Below are positions 13,665 through 25,148 of a stretch of DNA of 64,000 nt, one piece after another. The position numbers and the translations under genes are program-made. How positions within the stretch are numbered: the first letter of the stretch is position 1; every line of letters starts with the position of its first letter. This stretch comes from an uncultured Flavobacteriaceae bacterium (GTDB taxonomy: Bacteria > Bacteroidota > Bacteroidia > Flavobacteriales > Flavobacteriaceae), in NCBI GenBank assembly GCA_938029725.1, contig CALHGE010000035.1:19626-83625 (forward strand), read 5' to 3'. Under the pieces are notes generated by a model. It worked only from the letters and a program-made list of their open reading frames with translations, made no database searches and was not told where the DNA came from.

Positions 13665-14368
13665 ATGTCGCAGATTACAACACTTACATTTTTTAAGTAT
13701 CCGAATTTCAAAGGAAAGTTGTGGGCGTTTTGGATGATGCAGTTTGCACATAAACCCCTTTCTAGAATAAAAGGCTTGCAGGTTTATAAGCTTATGGGAA
13801 GTGGTAAAGCAGGTTTTAACCCCTTACCAGATTGGACCGTTTACAGCTTGTTACAAGTTTGGGATAGCGAAGCAGATGCGTTGGTATTTTTTAGCAGGTC
13901 TGAACTAATGAGTCGGTACCGAAAAAAGAGCAGTGAGCAATGGACGATTTATATGAAAGGAATTATGGCGAAAGGCGCGTGGTCAGGAAAAAAGCCTTTT
14001 GATAAAAGTGATGCTTTAGATGCTGAGAATCCGCTTATATCTGTAATCACACGGGCGACTATAAAACCAAATTACTTTTTCAAATTTTGGAAATATGTGC
14101 CTACATCGCAGGCGCCCCTTGCAGGAAATAAAGGTCTGATTTACACTAAAGGCATCGGAGAAGTACCTTTTCTTCAAATGGCAACTTTTAGTATTTGGAA
14201 GGATAAAGCTTCGTTAATGGACTTTGCTTATAACAGTAAGGAACACCAAACGGCTATTAAAAAAACGCGTGATTTAGATTGGTATAAAGAGGAGCTTTTT
14301 TCGCGATTTCAGCCCTATAAATCGGTTGGAAGATGGGGCGGTAAAAACCCGCTTCCTGAATTGAATTC

Positions 14369-14372
<4 letters not shown>
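13665..14372 (+). CDS. crtA: CrtA-like (spheroidene monooxygenase family) carotenoid oxygenase
   Basis: A 235-residue protein of the spheroidene monooxygenase family: FKYPNFKGKLWAFWMMQFAH at the N-terminus, RIKGLQVYKLMGSGKAGFNP, VWDSEADALVFFSRS, and the C-terminal FSRFQPYKSVGRWGGKNPLP. CrtA-related enzymes of marine flavobacteria have been described as carotenoid 2-hydroxylases in myxol synthesis, which fits the cruF and crtD genes beside it. It is convergent with cruF (four-base overlap) and starts nine bases after the broken thioredoxin gene. The position on the opposite strand from the other crt genes implies separate transcription. Confidence 0.75.
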
Positions 14373-16484
<2,112 letters not shown>

Positions 16485-16931
16485 CTATTTTTTAAAATAC
16501 TTGAATGGAACGAATAACATTCCGAAGCATTCGCCATCTCCTTTACCGAGATGTTTGTGATGCATTTTATGGGCTCGACGAACTCCTTTTGCATACCAGT
16601 GATTTGCCTTTCTGAAAATCTTAAATCTTTGATGGATAAAAATGTCATGTACTAGAAAATAAGCAATTCCATAGGCAAGGATGCCGAAGCCTAAGGCATA
16701 GCCATACCACCAGCCATGTGCGCCTGCGTAAAACAGAGACATACTAACAATGGCATAGAAAATAAAAAAGGTATCGTTTCTTTCAAACCAAGAATTATGT
16801 TCTTTATGGTGATGGTCTTTATGCAAATTCCATAAGAACCCGTGCATAACATATTTATGTGTGAACCAGGCCATAAATTCCATTGCGGAAAATGTACCAA
16901 AAAATATAAGGATCCAAAAAAAAATTTTCAT
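16485..16931 (-). CDS. crtZ: beta-carotene hydroxylase CrtZ
   Basis: A 148-residue membrane di-iron hydroxylase with all four His clusters: HKYVMHG, HKDHHHKEHN, HDIFIHQRF and RRAHKMHHKHLG. It hydroxylates carbon 3 of beta-ionone rings to give zeaxanthin or the ring hydroxyl of saproxanthin/myxol. It starts directly after crtB (the stop and start are adjacent), so the genes are translationally linked. Confidence 0.95.
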   Translation of the reverse strand: MKIFFWILIFFGTFSAMEFMAWFTHKYVMHGFLWNLHKDHHHKEHNSWFERNDTFFIFYAIVSMSLFYAGAHGWWYGYALGFGILAYGIAYFLVHDIFIHQRFKIFRKANHWYAKGVRRAHKMHHKHLGKGDGECFGMLFVPFKYFKK

Positions 16932-17771
16932 CTAAACTAAATGTAATTTGTAGTTAACATATGATTTTGCCAAGAGCCCGAATTTTTGATAATTTGGAAC
17001 TCGAATTCTCGTATTCTTTATCTCTTTCGAAGGTGTGTTTTGAAGCTTCTGTAATAATTTGTAGTAATATTTGTATGCGGTATAAACGCCAAATTTAGCC
17101 TCGTTAGGTAGCTGTATAATGCCCGTATAGCCTGAGGCAAAATCAGCTTTAATTTCTTCTACTATTTTGGTTTTAGAAATTTCATCTAATTCCTTCAGGT
17201 TTGCGTGTGGAAAATAAGCCCTGTTCAATTCTTCAAAATCTGCTTTGAGGTCGCGAAGAAAATTTACTTTTTGAAAGGCAGAGCCAAGTGACATTGCAGA
17301 ATCTTTCAGTTTTTCATACGCTGCGGTATCTCCTTTTACAAAGACTTTTAAACACATCAGGCCTACAACGTCTGCGGAGCCATAGATGTATTCTTTATAT
17401 TCAGCATCCGTTTTGTATTCGCTCTTCGTTAAATCCATTCTCATGCTCTTCATAAAGGAAGCGACCAAATGATAGGGAATATCATATTTGTGGTAGGTGT
17501 GCTGAAAAGAATTGAGTATCGGGTTGAGGCTTATTTTCGCATCAATAGCTGCCTTTAATTCAGTTTCAAAATTGTTGAATAAAACATCTTTATTGTACGC
17601 GTGGAATGTATCAACGATCTCATCAGCGAAGCGAACAAAACCGTAAATGTTATAGATATCAGGACGAATCGTTGGAGCAAGCATTTTGGTTGCTAACGAA
17701 AAGGAGGTACTATAAGATTCAGTTACAATCTTACTACACTCATACGATACTTTGTCAAAAATACTCTTCAT
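16932..17771 (-). CDS. crtB: phytoene synthase CrtB
   Basis: A 279-residue squalene/phytoene synthase. Two Asp-rich substrate motifs are visible: VRFADEIVDTFH near residue 45 and NFLRDLKADFEELNRAYFP in the second half. SYSTSFSLATKMLAP lies at the N-terminus. It condenses two geranylgeranyl diphosphates to phytoene, the first committed step. One base separates it from crtI and none from crtZ. Confidence 0.95.
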   Translation of the reverse strand: MKSIFDKVSYECSKIVTESYSTSFSLATKMLAPTIRPDIYNIYGFVRFADEIVDTFHAYNKDVLFNNFETELKAAIDAKISLNPILNSFQHTYHKYDIPYHLVASFMKSMRMDLTKSEYKTDAEYKEYIYGSADVVGLMCLKVFVKGDTAAYEKLKDSAMSLGSAFQKVNFLRDLKADFEELNRAYFPHANLKELDEISKTKIVEEIKADFASGYTGIIQLPNEAKFGVYTAYKYYYKLLQKLQNTPSKEIKNTRIRVPNYQKFGLLAKSYVNYKLHLV

Positions 17772-17772
17772 G

Positions 17773-19233
17773 TTACTTTTCTGCTTTTACTATTAATTCA
17801 GAGACTAATTTTCCAGATATCAACGAAGGTGGTACTCCGGGCCCTGGCACAGTAAGTTGGCCTGTGAAAAATAGATTTTTAACCTTCTTGCTTTGTAAGT
17901 TGGGCCTTAAGAATGCGGTCTGTAGCAAGGTGTTAGCCATTCCATATGCATTGCCTTTGTATGAATTGTATTCTTCGATAAAATCGTTTACACAAAAGGA
18001 CTCTTTAAATATAATATTATTTTTAATCTGTTGGCCAGTTCGTTCTTGAAACCTTGCCATTATTAGGTCAAAATAATGTTCTCTGAGTTGTGGTGTATCT
18101 TCTAACGCAGTTGCTATTGGGACTAGGAAAAAACCAGTTTCACAGCCTTCTGGAGCCATACTTGTATCGGTTACCGATGGAAAGTTGGCGTAAAATAAAG
18201 GATCAGTAGGCCACTTTGGATCATCATAAATTTCTTCAGCATGTTTTTCGAAATCGGTATCAAAAAACAAATTATGATGTTCAATATTTTTTAACTTTTT
18301 ATCAAAACCAATATAAAATAGTAGCGAAGAGGGTGCAAATATTTTTTTTGCCCAGTAACTTTCAGAGTACTGTCGATGTTTTGTGTCTAACAAAGTTTCC
18401 GAATGATGATAATCAGCACCACTAAGTACATAGTCACTGTCGAAAGCAGTACCGTTACTTATAAGTCCTACTGATTTTCCGTTTTCAACGCTGATTTTTT
18501 CTACAGGGTGATTCGTGTTAATAGTCACTCCTAGCTCAATTGCGAGAGATTGCATGGCTTTTATCACTTCATACATACCGCCTTTAGGGTGCCAAGTACC
18601 TAAGCCAAAGTCAGCAAAATTCATAAAACTATAAAAGGAGGGTGTTTTACTAGGTTTGGCACCAAGAAATAAAACCGGAAATTCTAGAGTGGAAACTAAT
18701 TTTGGGTTTTTGAATTTTTTTCGAACTTGACCACTAATTGTTTTGAAAAACTGATCAACCTTTAAAATGGTTTCTTTAGTTACCAACTCAAATGGTGATA
18801 TACCGGGTCTAAGTACAACTTTATCAATAGCTATACTATAGTTTTCCTGCGCATCAGCAATGAATTCCCTTAAGTGTTTAGAGCTTCCAGGTTCTATGCG
18901 TTCAAATTCGACACAGATTTTATCCATAGAATCACCGATGGTTATCGTGTCGTCAGAAAAAAAGATTTTGTAAGCCGGACTAAGCTTATCTAGTTGATAG
19001 AAGTCAGCGGTTTTCTTGCCGAAGTCAGCAAAGAATTTATCAAAGATATCTGGCATCCAATACCAACTGGGCCCTATGTCAAAAGTAAACCCCTCTTTTA
19101 TGATTTGTCTTGCCCTGCCACCAACAGTTTTATTTTTTTCGAATACACGAACTTCGTAGCCTGACTTTGCTAAATAGCAAGCCGCGGACAACGAAGAAAA
19201 ACCTGAACCTATAATGCTAACAGTCTTGCTCAT
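17773..19233 (-). CDS. crtI: phytoene desaturase CrtI
   Basis: A 486-residue FAD enzyme with the N-terminal Rossmann motif VSIIGSGFSSLSAACYLAKS, the FDIGPSWYWMPD substrate-entry segment and the C-terminal signature FTGQLTVPGPGVPPSLISGK. It converts phytoene to lycopene in four steps. It follows the MerR regulator gene by 20 bp, so regulator, crtI, crtB, crtZ, crtD and cruF form one minus-strand transcription unit. Confidence 0.95.
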   Translation of the reverse strand: MSKTVSIIGSGFSSLSAACYLAKSGYEVRVFEKNKTVGGRARQIIKEGFTFDIGPSWYWMPDIFDKFFADFGKKTADFYQLDKLSPAYKIFFSDDTITIGDSMDKICVEFERIEPGSSKHLREFIADAQENYSIAIDKVVLRPGISPFELVTKETILKVDQFFKTISGQVRKKFKNPKLVSTLEFPVLFLGAKPSKTPSFYSFMNFADFGLGTWHPKGGMYEVIKAMQSLAIELGVTINTNHPVEKISVENGKSVGLISNGTAFDSDYVLSGADYHHSETLLDTKHRQYSESYWAKKIFAPSSLLFYIGFDKKLKNIEHHNLFFDTDFEKHAEEIYDDPKWPTDPLFYANFPSVTDTSMAPEGCETGFFLVPIATALEDTPQLREHYFDLIMARFQERTGQQIKNNIIFKESFCVNDFIEEYNSYKGNAYGMANTLLQTAFLRPNLQSKKVKNLFFTGQLTVPGPGVPPSLISGKLVSELIVKAEK

Positions 19234-19253
19234 ACTACGAATACGAATAGTGT

Positions 19254-20153
19254 TTAAAGTTGTTCAACAACCTTCTCAATTGAATTGAAAGTTTTTATGT
19301 AATCAGGTAGACTATCTTTGTCTAAATGTTTGGTTTGATACCCCAAAAGCCAAATTTCGGCAGCACCATATTCCTTGATTAGGGCTGTGAAATCAGTCAT
19401 GTATTTATCAATTTTTTCTTTTGTTGGAGTTACTGTAAAATAGGATATAAAGCAGAGGTTGTCAAAGTACTTCATGACATCTTTTAAAGTATCTAAAGGT
19501 ACTGTTTGACCTAAGTAAATTGATTTATAACCTCTTAGAACTATTTCGTAATTCAGATATAAAAGGCCTATTTCGTGTATTTCATTCTCTGGTAAGAATG
19601 GTACAAAAATCTTTGACTTTTTAATAGGCTCTTTATGTTGTAATTTTTCGGTGTTAATTAGAATTTTTTGCTTGATAAGGCTTGTAATAAAATGCTCGTG
19701 AGCCATACTTATCGTATCAGTCTGCCAGAGCAAACCAATCTCATTGAGCAAAGGAATAAAGACATCTTTAAAAACTTCACGAAACGTTTTGTCAGCCAAA
19801 ATGCTACTGTAGGTACTCATGAAGAGTGACTGATCGAAATTTACCATGGCCAATTTAAAGGCATTGATCGCATGGTTTTTTATACTATTCTTTGCAACTA
19901 TTTCTCTGACTAGTAAAGGAATATTTGCTTCGGGAATTTTAGAAATTTTCGATATTTTGTAACCGCTATTGTACAGTAAAGTAACGTTCAGTAATTTTTG
20001 AAGGCTTCCTAAACTATAGGTTCTAATGTTTGTAGCAGTTCTTTCCGGAGCTAATAGACTATATCTTTTTTCCCAAATACGTATCGTGTGGGCTTTTATT
20101 CCAGATAGATTTTCTAAATCACGTATGCTGAAATTTTTTTTTACATTGTTCAT
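19254..20153 (-). CDS. MerR-type regulator with B12-binding domain, CarH-like photoreceptor candidate
   Basis: A 299-residue protein starting with a MerR helix-turn-helix (FSIRDLENLSGIKAHTIRIW, WEKRYSLLAPERT). It continues with a helical cap carrying W-x9-EH (WQTDTISMAHEH) and a cobalamin-binding ENEIHEIG, the ExHxxG form. These are the adenosylcobalamin contacts known from CarH, the light-dependent repressor of carotenoid genes. I place the start at 20153 rather than 20177, because a -7-like TACATTTG on the minus strand covers 20175-20182 and would overlap the upstream ATG. As first gene of the carotenoid operon it probably represses its own operon in the dark. Confidence 0.82.
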   Translation of the reverse strand: MNNVKKNFSIRDLENLSGIKAHTIRIWEKRYSLLAPERTATNIRTYSLGSLQKLLNVTLLYNSGYKISKISKIPEANIPLLVREIVAKNSIKNHAINAFKLAMVNFDQSLFMSTYSSILADKTFREVFKDVFIPLLNEIGLLWQTDTISMAHEHFITSLIKQKILINTEKLQHKEPIKKSKIFVPFLPENEIHEIGLLYLNYEIVLRGYKSIYLGQTVPLDTLKDVMKYFDNLCFISYFTVTPTKEKIDKYMTDFTALIKEYGAAEIWLLGYQTKHLDKDSLPDYIKTFNSIEKVVEQL

Positions 20154-20161
20154 GCTTTGGT

Positions 20162-20182
20162 ACAAATGGTTAAACAAATGTA
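20162..20182 (-). promoter_or_regulatory. candidate carotenoid operon promoter and operator
   Basis: On the plus strand ACAAATG occurs at 20162-20168 and again at 20174-20180, a direct repeat with 12-bp period. The minus-strand TACATTTG (20175-20182) inside it matches the TAnnTTTG -7 box. Tandem repeats overlapping the promoter are what a CarH tetramer would need; binding is an inference. Confidence 0.4.
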
Positions 20183-20392
20183 CAATTTAATGCATGAACT
20201 AGTGAAATTTTTAAAGTTAAGTTCTTCAAAAAAATATGGAGTATCAATGCGCGTAGGTGTTGCTGTGTTTCAAAGACGCTATTTTGAAAACAGAAAAATA
20301 TACTTGTCTTTGAAAGTACAAAAATGAATAGGAGCTATGCTTACACAGAATAATTTGAATGATGAACTCGGTTATTCCAAAAAACATAATAA

Positions 20393-20422
20393 AAAAAGAC
20401 CGTTTTTTCAAACGATCTTTTT
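20393..20422 (-). terminator. terminator after tRNA-Leu
   Basis: An inverted repeat AAAAAGAcCGTTT / AAACGaTCTTTTT with a short loop starts 3 bp after the tRNA 3' end on the minus strand and finishes in a T run in that direction. Confidence 0.7.
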
Positions 20423-20424
20423 AG

Positions 20425-20508
20425 TGCGCACGAGAAGACTCGAACTTCCACGGCCTAATGGCCACCAGCCCCTCAAGCTGGCACGTCTACCAATTCCGCC
20501 ACGTGCGC
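20425..20508 (-). tRNA. tRNA-Leu(GAG)
   Basis: The minus strand folds into a class II tRNA: acceptor GCGCACG pairing with CGTGCGC plus discriminator A, D-arm with GGTAGACG, anticodon arm CCAGC-TTGAGGG-GCTGG giving anticodon GAG, a long variable arm (GGCCATTAGGCC), and a T-arm with GTTCGAGTC. The long variable arm and anticodon agree on leucine. The CCA end is not encoded. Confidence 0.95.
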
Positions 20509-20778
20509 GCATTGATATCGAACGCAAAGATAGAGCCCTATGCGCTAACAGAAAACTTATTTGTAGATTTTAGTGTTTAATTTTTAAAGAATTGATTTTT
20601 TGGTAAACTTCAACAAAATTTCATTGTTTATTGCAAAAGCATTGGCTTCAGCTCTTTAGAGCCAATATAATTCTTGCGATTACGCCGTTTTACTTTTCAT
20701 ATCAGTTGGTTGGTTAGTGGTATCAAATACGAGTTTGTTTTCTCTGCATTAGTTCTCAGAAACTATCGCATAGATGGC

Positions 20779-21516
20779 TTATGATATTGAATTGGAAGAT
20801 AGGTTTGATGCCAATTTTGCCATCACATTTCGATATGATTTTGAGAAGGGCAATCGCTGCTTAATGGGTTTTAGGTGACACTCTGATTTTCCTAAATGTA
20901 TGCGAGAGATATAGTTTTGATTGATAATAAAACTTTGGTGAATGCGGCTAAAAGATTCTGGTAAAACTGATTCGAAATGTTTCAAGGTTTTATAAGCAAC
21001 TATTTTAGTGTTATCTAACATAAAGAATTCGCTAGTATTGTTGTCGGCTTTTAGAAAAAGAATATCAGCGATTTCAATAAACCTATAATCGCTGTAGGTT
21101 TGCAAACATATTTTTTTTGGAAGATTAGCAATAGCTATAGAAGTTGAACGTAATTTGTAGTTTAACTTTTGTACTTGCAATTCAGTGATAGGTCGCAATA
21201 GGTAGTAGAAAAAGTTATTTTTAATACAGTCATAAGCTTGTTCCTCTGTAGACGCTAAGGCTACTAAAAGGGGTTTTTGAATAAATGACCGATATAGATC
21301 GTTTATAATATTCATAAGGTCGGTGAAATTTTGATCCTGATAATTATCTACATTAATGAAAATGAGATTGGGGGTTACAGAGAGAATAATGTCTAATAAT
21401 TCTTGAGGGTTTTCCACGCTACCTACCTCTTGATAACCATCTAATTGAGATAGCTGCGAGTTCAACAGTGACATAGATTTGGCATCAAGCCCGATTATCG
21501 AATATTTAAATTTCAT
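20779..21516 (-). CDS. LytTR-domain response regulator with degenerate receiver
   Basis: A 245-residue protein. The N-terminal part has the size and secondary-structure rhythm of a receiver domain, but the phosphorylation site reads LIFINVDN where family members have LIFLDI, so the acceptor Asp is Asn. The C-terminal part is a LytTR DNA-binding domain (SDYRFIEIADILFLKADNNT, then SFSRIHQSFIINQNYISRI and HLKPIKQRLPFSKSYR). No histidine kinase lies next to it. It probably works without phosphorylation or through another signal; target unknown. Confidence 0.8.
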   Translation of the reverse strand: MKFKYSIIGLDAKSMSLLNSQLSQLDGYQEVGSVENPQELLDIILSVTPNLIFINVDNYQDQNFTDLMNIINDLYRSFIQKPLLVALASTEEQAYDCIKNNFFYYLLRPITELQVQKLNYKLRSTSIAIANLPKKICLQTYSDYRFIEIADILFLKADNNTSEFFMLDNTKIVAYKTLKHFESVLPESFSRIHQSFIINQNYISRIHLGKSECHLKPIKQRLPFSKSYRNVMAKLASNLSSNSIS

Positions 21517-21972
21517 TGAAATAGGTGTAAAGAAATATACTTTTAACTAGTTATAAATATACGTTTTTACAATACACAAGTAAGTTTTTTCCTACTTTTT
21601 AAAGAATTTTTTAATTTTTAGGTACTTCTGTTTGTTGCTTGATGAGCTAGTATGATGCTAATTCAGTTCAGTATCGTATTCAATACAAGAGAATAGTTTA
21701 CTTTTTTCACCTCTTCAAATAAATTGATACTTAGCGATTTATGATTAGCATATCACTTCAGTTGATACAGTCAGAATAACTTTTATGGTAGGTCAGTTTT
21801 TATTTGATGGTTTTTTGAACTTTTTACTGAAGACTTGGATGCTCTTTTTTTTAGCGCTAATCCTCTTAGCTTATATAATTGAAAGGTCACGTATATTTTC
21901 AATGAAACCTGACCAATATCATAGTAGTCTTTAAGGTATTGATATACCTTGATATAACAAAATGCTAAGGTT
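21517..21972. other. 456-bp intergenic region without a supported gene
   Basis: AT-rich DNA between the divergent LytTR and TonB-like genes. It contains short open frames on both strands but none with convincing composition or context. It presumably carries the two promoters; I found no site of the FNR-like type here. Confidence 0.6.
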
Positions 21973-22698
21973 ATGAAACCCAAGAAGTATACAAAAGCTG
22001 ATTTGAATCGAAACAGTGGACTCTATTTTTTAATTGGGTTAACACTGGTGCTCTTTTTGATATGGAGGGCATTAGAATACAAAAATTATAATACGAGCAC
22101 AAATGATGTAGTTCTTGCGCATATGTTAGAGCCCGATCTTCAGAGCGAAGTTGCACTAACGGAAAATATTAAAATTCCGCCACCACCAGCTCCACCGGCT
22201 GCCCCAGTTCTTATAGAAGTAGTCGAAAACACAGAGGAAATCGAGGAAACCTTTATTCAGAGCACAGAAACTGACCAAGACGCTAAAATTGATGCTCCTA
22301 TAATTTCAGTCGATGATATACTGGTCGCAGAGCTTGATGAAGAAATTACGGTGCCGTTTTCGGTTATTGAAGAGATACCTGTTTTTCCAGGTTGCGAGAA
22401 AGGCACTGATTTGGAAAAAAGAGCATGCTTTCAGAAAAAAATACAGGAGCATGTTAAAAAGAACTTCAAGTACCCAGATATTGCATTGGAGATGGGTGTT
22501 CAAGGAAGAGTCTATGTACAGTTTATAATTGATAATAGCGGGTACATAACCAATATAAGAGCTAGAGGCCCAGATCTGATTTTAGAGAATGAGGCCGAGC
22601 GTTTAATAGCGTCTTTGCCTAAAATGATTCCGGGCAAACAAAGAGGGAGGTCGGTGAAAGTACCCTATAGTATTCCCGTTAATTTTAAATTGATGTAG
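21973..22698 (+). CDS. TonB-family energy transducer protein
   Basis: A 241-residue protein with a basic N-terminus, one membrane helix (residues about 18-35), a periplasmic linker with a proline/alanine run (KIPPPPAPPAAPVLIEVVEN), and a C-terminal TonB domain (YPDIALEMGVQGRVYVQFII, and VPYSIPVNFKLM at the end). It would couple proton-motive force from an ExbBD-type complex to an outer membrane receptor. Neither an ExbBD pair nor a receptor gene is next to it, so the partner is unknown. Confidence 0.85.
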   Translation: MKPKKYTKADLNRNSGLYFLIGLTLVLFLIWRALEYKNYNTSTNDVVLAHMLEPDLQSEVALTENIKIPPPPAPPAAPVLIEVVENTEEIEETFIQSTETDQDAKIDAPIISVDDILVAELDEEITVPFSVIEEIPVFPGCEKGTDLEKRACFQKKIQEHVKKNFKYPDIALEMGVQGRVYVQFIIDNSGYITNIRARGPDLILENEAERLIASLPKMIPGKQRGRSVKVPYSIPVNFKLM

Positions 22699-22748
22699 GT
22701 TTCATAGTAAAGTATCAATAGTCTTGAACTAATCTTAAGAAAAATTCT

Positions 22749-24146
22749 GTGTGGACAATCATTTTTGTTTCTCTTTATATCTTTCTAGCGCTATTTATCG
22801 TACTAAGTATTCTTTTACACGGGGCTAAACCTACAAAGACCTTAGCATGGCTTTTGACTATATTTACTATTCCTGTTGGGGGTATACTGCTGTATATTCT
22901 TTTAGGTAGAAATCGGCGAAAGAATACCTTATTGAAACTCAAAAATACGGTTGTTGTTAATCCTCTATTAAAGGAGAGCGCAAGCCTGAACAACAAATAT
23001 GAGAAATTGAGATCACTCATTCATAAGAATTGTAATTCACCTCTTACAGACGATAATCTTCTTCAAGCACTTAAAAATGGAAAAATAACCTTCGAATCTA
23101 TATTTGAAGCCTTGCGTAAAGCAGAACATCAAATACATTTACAATATTATATTTTTGAGGAGGGTGAATTAGCAGACAGCTTGCTGCGCTTGTTTCAGAA
23201 TAAGATTAGTCAAGGCGTTCAAATACGGATGATTTATGATGGTGTGGGTAGTTTTTCATTGCGTAAAGCCTACTTGAAAAAGTTAGAGTCCATTGGCGTA
23301 GAAGTCTATCCTTTTCTTCCTTTTAAATTAGGCCGTTTTCTTCGTTCTGTAAACTATCGGAATCATCGTAAAATAATTGTCATTGATGGTATAGTTGCTT
23401 TTACCGGTGGCATCAATATTTCTGATAAATATTTGAAAGGAGACCCTAACTTGGGAAATTGGCATGATATGCACTTAAGAATTGAAGGACAAGCAGCATG
23501 TCATCTCGATGCTGTGTTTTCTTCGGATTGGTATTTGGTCAGTCAAAAAGCGATTTTACCAGTGTCTCCAGCAGCTGTAACTGATCGTTCTGGTGCTGGA
23601 AAATTGGTGCAAATTGTTTCCGGGGGGCCAGATGATGATTTTCCTGTTCTTGAGCAGGCGTATTTTACAATGATCAATCAGGCGAAAGACTATCTCTATA
23701 TTACCAATCCGTATATCATTCCTGGGCCGGCTATCATTCAAGCACTCCAGACGACAGCCCTAAGCGGAGTTGATGTGCGTTTAATGATTTCCGAAAAAGT
23801 AGATAGTAAAATTGTAGGCTGGTGTGTGCGCTCGTATTTTGAGGCACTTCTAAAATCAGGTATCTCGATATATCTTTTTCCTGATGGATTTTTACATAGT
23901 AAAATTATTGTAAGTGATGATGCGATTTCTACCATAGGTACGGCCAATCTTGATGACCGTAGTTTTGAGCAGAATTATGAGGTAAATGCCATTATTTACG
24001 ACGCAGATTTTGCTAGATTATTGAAAGAAGATTTTTTAAAGGATAGTACTATATGCCGACGATTGTCTTATGAAGAGCACTTAAAACGATCTTGGGGCGA
24101 GAAATTAAAAGAAGGATTTGGAAAGGTATTCAGTCCGGTATTATAG
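22749..24146 (+). CDS. cls: cardiolipin synthase (phospholipase D family)
   Basis: A 465-residue protein with a GTG start at 22749, two N-terminal membrane helices (WTIIFVSLYIFLALFIVLSI and LAWLLTIFTIPVGGILLYIL) and two HKD catalytic motifs: NHRKIIVIDGIVAFTGG in the middle and LHSKIIVSDDAISTIGTANL near the end. It joins two phosphatidylglycerols into cardiolipin at the inner membrane. It is convergent with the dehydrogenase gene, overlapping by six bases. Confidence 0.92.
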   Translation: MWTIIFVSLYIFLALFIVLSILLHGAKPTKTLAWLLTIFTIPVGGILLYILLGRNRRKNTLLKLKNTVVVNPLLKESASLNNKYEKLRSLIHKNCNSPLTDDNLLQALKNGKITFESIFEALRKAEHQIHLQYYIFEEGELADSLLRLFQNKISQGVQIRMIYDGVGSFSLRKAYLKKLESIGVEVYPFLPFKLGRFLRSVNYRNHRKIIVIDGIVAFTGGINISDKYLKGDPNLGNWHDMHLRIEGQAACHLDAVFSSDWYLVSQKAILPVSPAAVTDRSGAGKLVQIVSGGPDDDFPVLEQAYFTMINQAKDYLYITNPYIIPGPAIIQALQTTALSGVDVRLMISEKVDSKIVGWCVRSYFEALLKSGISIYLFPDGFLHSKIIVSDDAISTIGTANLDDRSFEQNYEVNAIIYDADFARLLKEDFLKDSTICRRLSYEEHLKRSWGEKLKEGFGKVFSPVL

Positions 24147-25148
24147 GATTAAAGTTTTACAAGATATTTCGTTTTCACAAGGCTGTCCCTTTTCAAAGTC
24201 ACTTAGGTTTTGAATGGTTATTCTTGCTATATTTTCAAGGGCTTCCGTTGTTAGGTATGCTTGATGCGGCGTAAGCAACACATTAGAAAAGGAGAGTAAT
24301 TTTTTAAGCTGTTCATCTGTTATGCCAGTATCAGAATTATCCTTAAAGAAAACACCTTTTTCCTTTTCATATACATCTGCTCCGTAAGCAGCTAATTGTT
24401 TTGTCTCTAAGGCCTGAATCAATGCTTTGTGTTCAACGATTGCCCCTCTTGAGGTATTGATTAGTAAAGTGTTTTTTTTCATCCATCCAAGCTGTTCTTT
24501 ATTAATCAGTTGATGATTTTCGTAAGATAAAGGTATGTGCAGGCTGATAATATCTGACCTTCTGCAAAGGTCTTCCAAGGTGGTATAGTGTACATTACAT
24601 AATTCTACCAAATTAATATTTGGTTCCAAATCATGAGCTAAAATAGTACAACCAAAACCATTCATGATTTTGACCATGACAGCGCCAATATTTCCGGTGC
24701 CTATAATACCTACGGTCTTTCCGTGTAGATTAAACCCTATTAAATCATCTAACAAAAAATTGTACGCATGTACTTGATGGTCGGCCAAAATCAATTTTCT
24801 ATTTAGGGCTAAAAGAAGTCCGGTAGCATGTTCAGCTATAGCATGAGATGAATAATCAGGCGCATTGGCAACTTTAAAACCAAGTTGATACGCTGTTTTT
24901 ATAGGTACGTTATTAAACCCTGTGGCTCGTATGATAATATATTGCACGCCCGAATTCCACAACTTTTCTAAAACGTGCTTAGCTGCATCATCACCTGAGA
25001 ATATAGAAATTGCCTTAAAACCACTGGCTTGAAAGGCTGTCTTAGAATCTAAGGCATCTGAGGTATATGTTATCTGATGGTGGCCATTATTTGCGCCACT
25101 CAAAAAAGGAATTTCGAATTTTTTGGCACTATAAACCAGTAACTTCAT
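24141..25148 (-). CDS. D-2-hydroxyacid dehydrogenase, probably D-lactate dehydrogenase
   Basis: A 335-residue NAD-dependent D-2-hydroxyacid dehydrogenase: NAD motif GKTVGIIGTGNIGAVMVKIM, substrate/catalytic Arg in LINTSRGAIVEHKALI, and the catalytic His in LLTPHQAYLTTEAL. The long ADVYEKEKGVFFKD segment is typical of fermentative LdhA-type D-lactate dehydrogenases, which reduce pyruvate to D-lactate. It overlaps the upstream lipoprotein gene by 20 bp and is the third gene of a unit starting at the FNR-like promoter at 26342-26385, which suits a fermentative role. Confidence 0.82.
   Translation of the reverse strand: MKLLVYSAKKFEIPFLSGANNGHHQITYTSDALDSKTAFQASGFKAISIFSGDDAAKHVLEKLWNSGVQYIIIRATGFNNVPIKTAYQLGFKVANAPDYSSHAIAEHATGLLLALNRKLILADHQVHAYNFLLDDLIGFNLHGKTVGIIGTGNIGAVMVKIMNGFGCTILAHDLEPNINLVELCNVHYTTLEDLCRRSDIISLHIPLSYENHQLINKEQLGWMKKNTLLINTSRGAIVEHKALIQALETKQLAAYGADVYEKEKGVFFKDNSDTGITDEQLKKLLSFSNVLLTPHQAYLTTEALENIARITIQNLSDFEKGQPCENEISCKTLIL

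Noticed and set aside
20641..20666. ATTGGCT / AGCCAAT inverted repeat after the tRNA region
   Set aside because: Could be a terminator for the LytTR gene, but the loop is long, the T run is missing and the distance is large.
21783..21983. 66-codon minus-strand frame between LytTR and TonB-like genes
   Set aside because: Overlaps the start of the TonB-like gene, Lys/Ser-rich without structure; no support.
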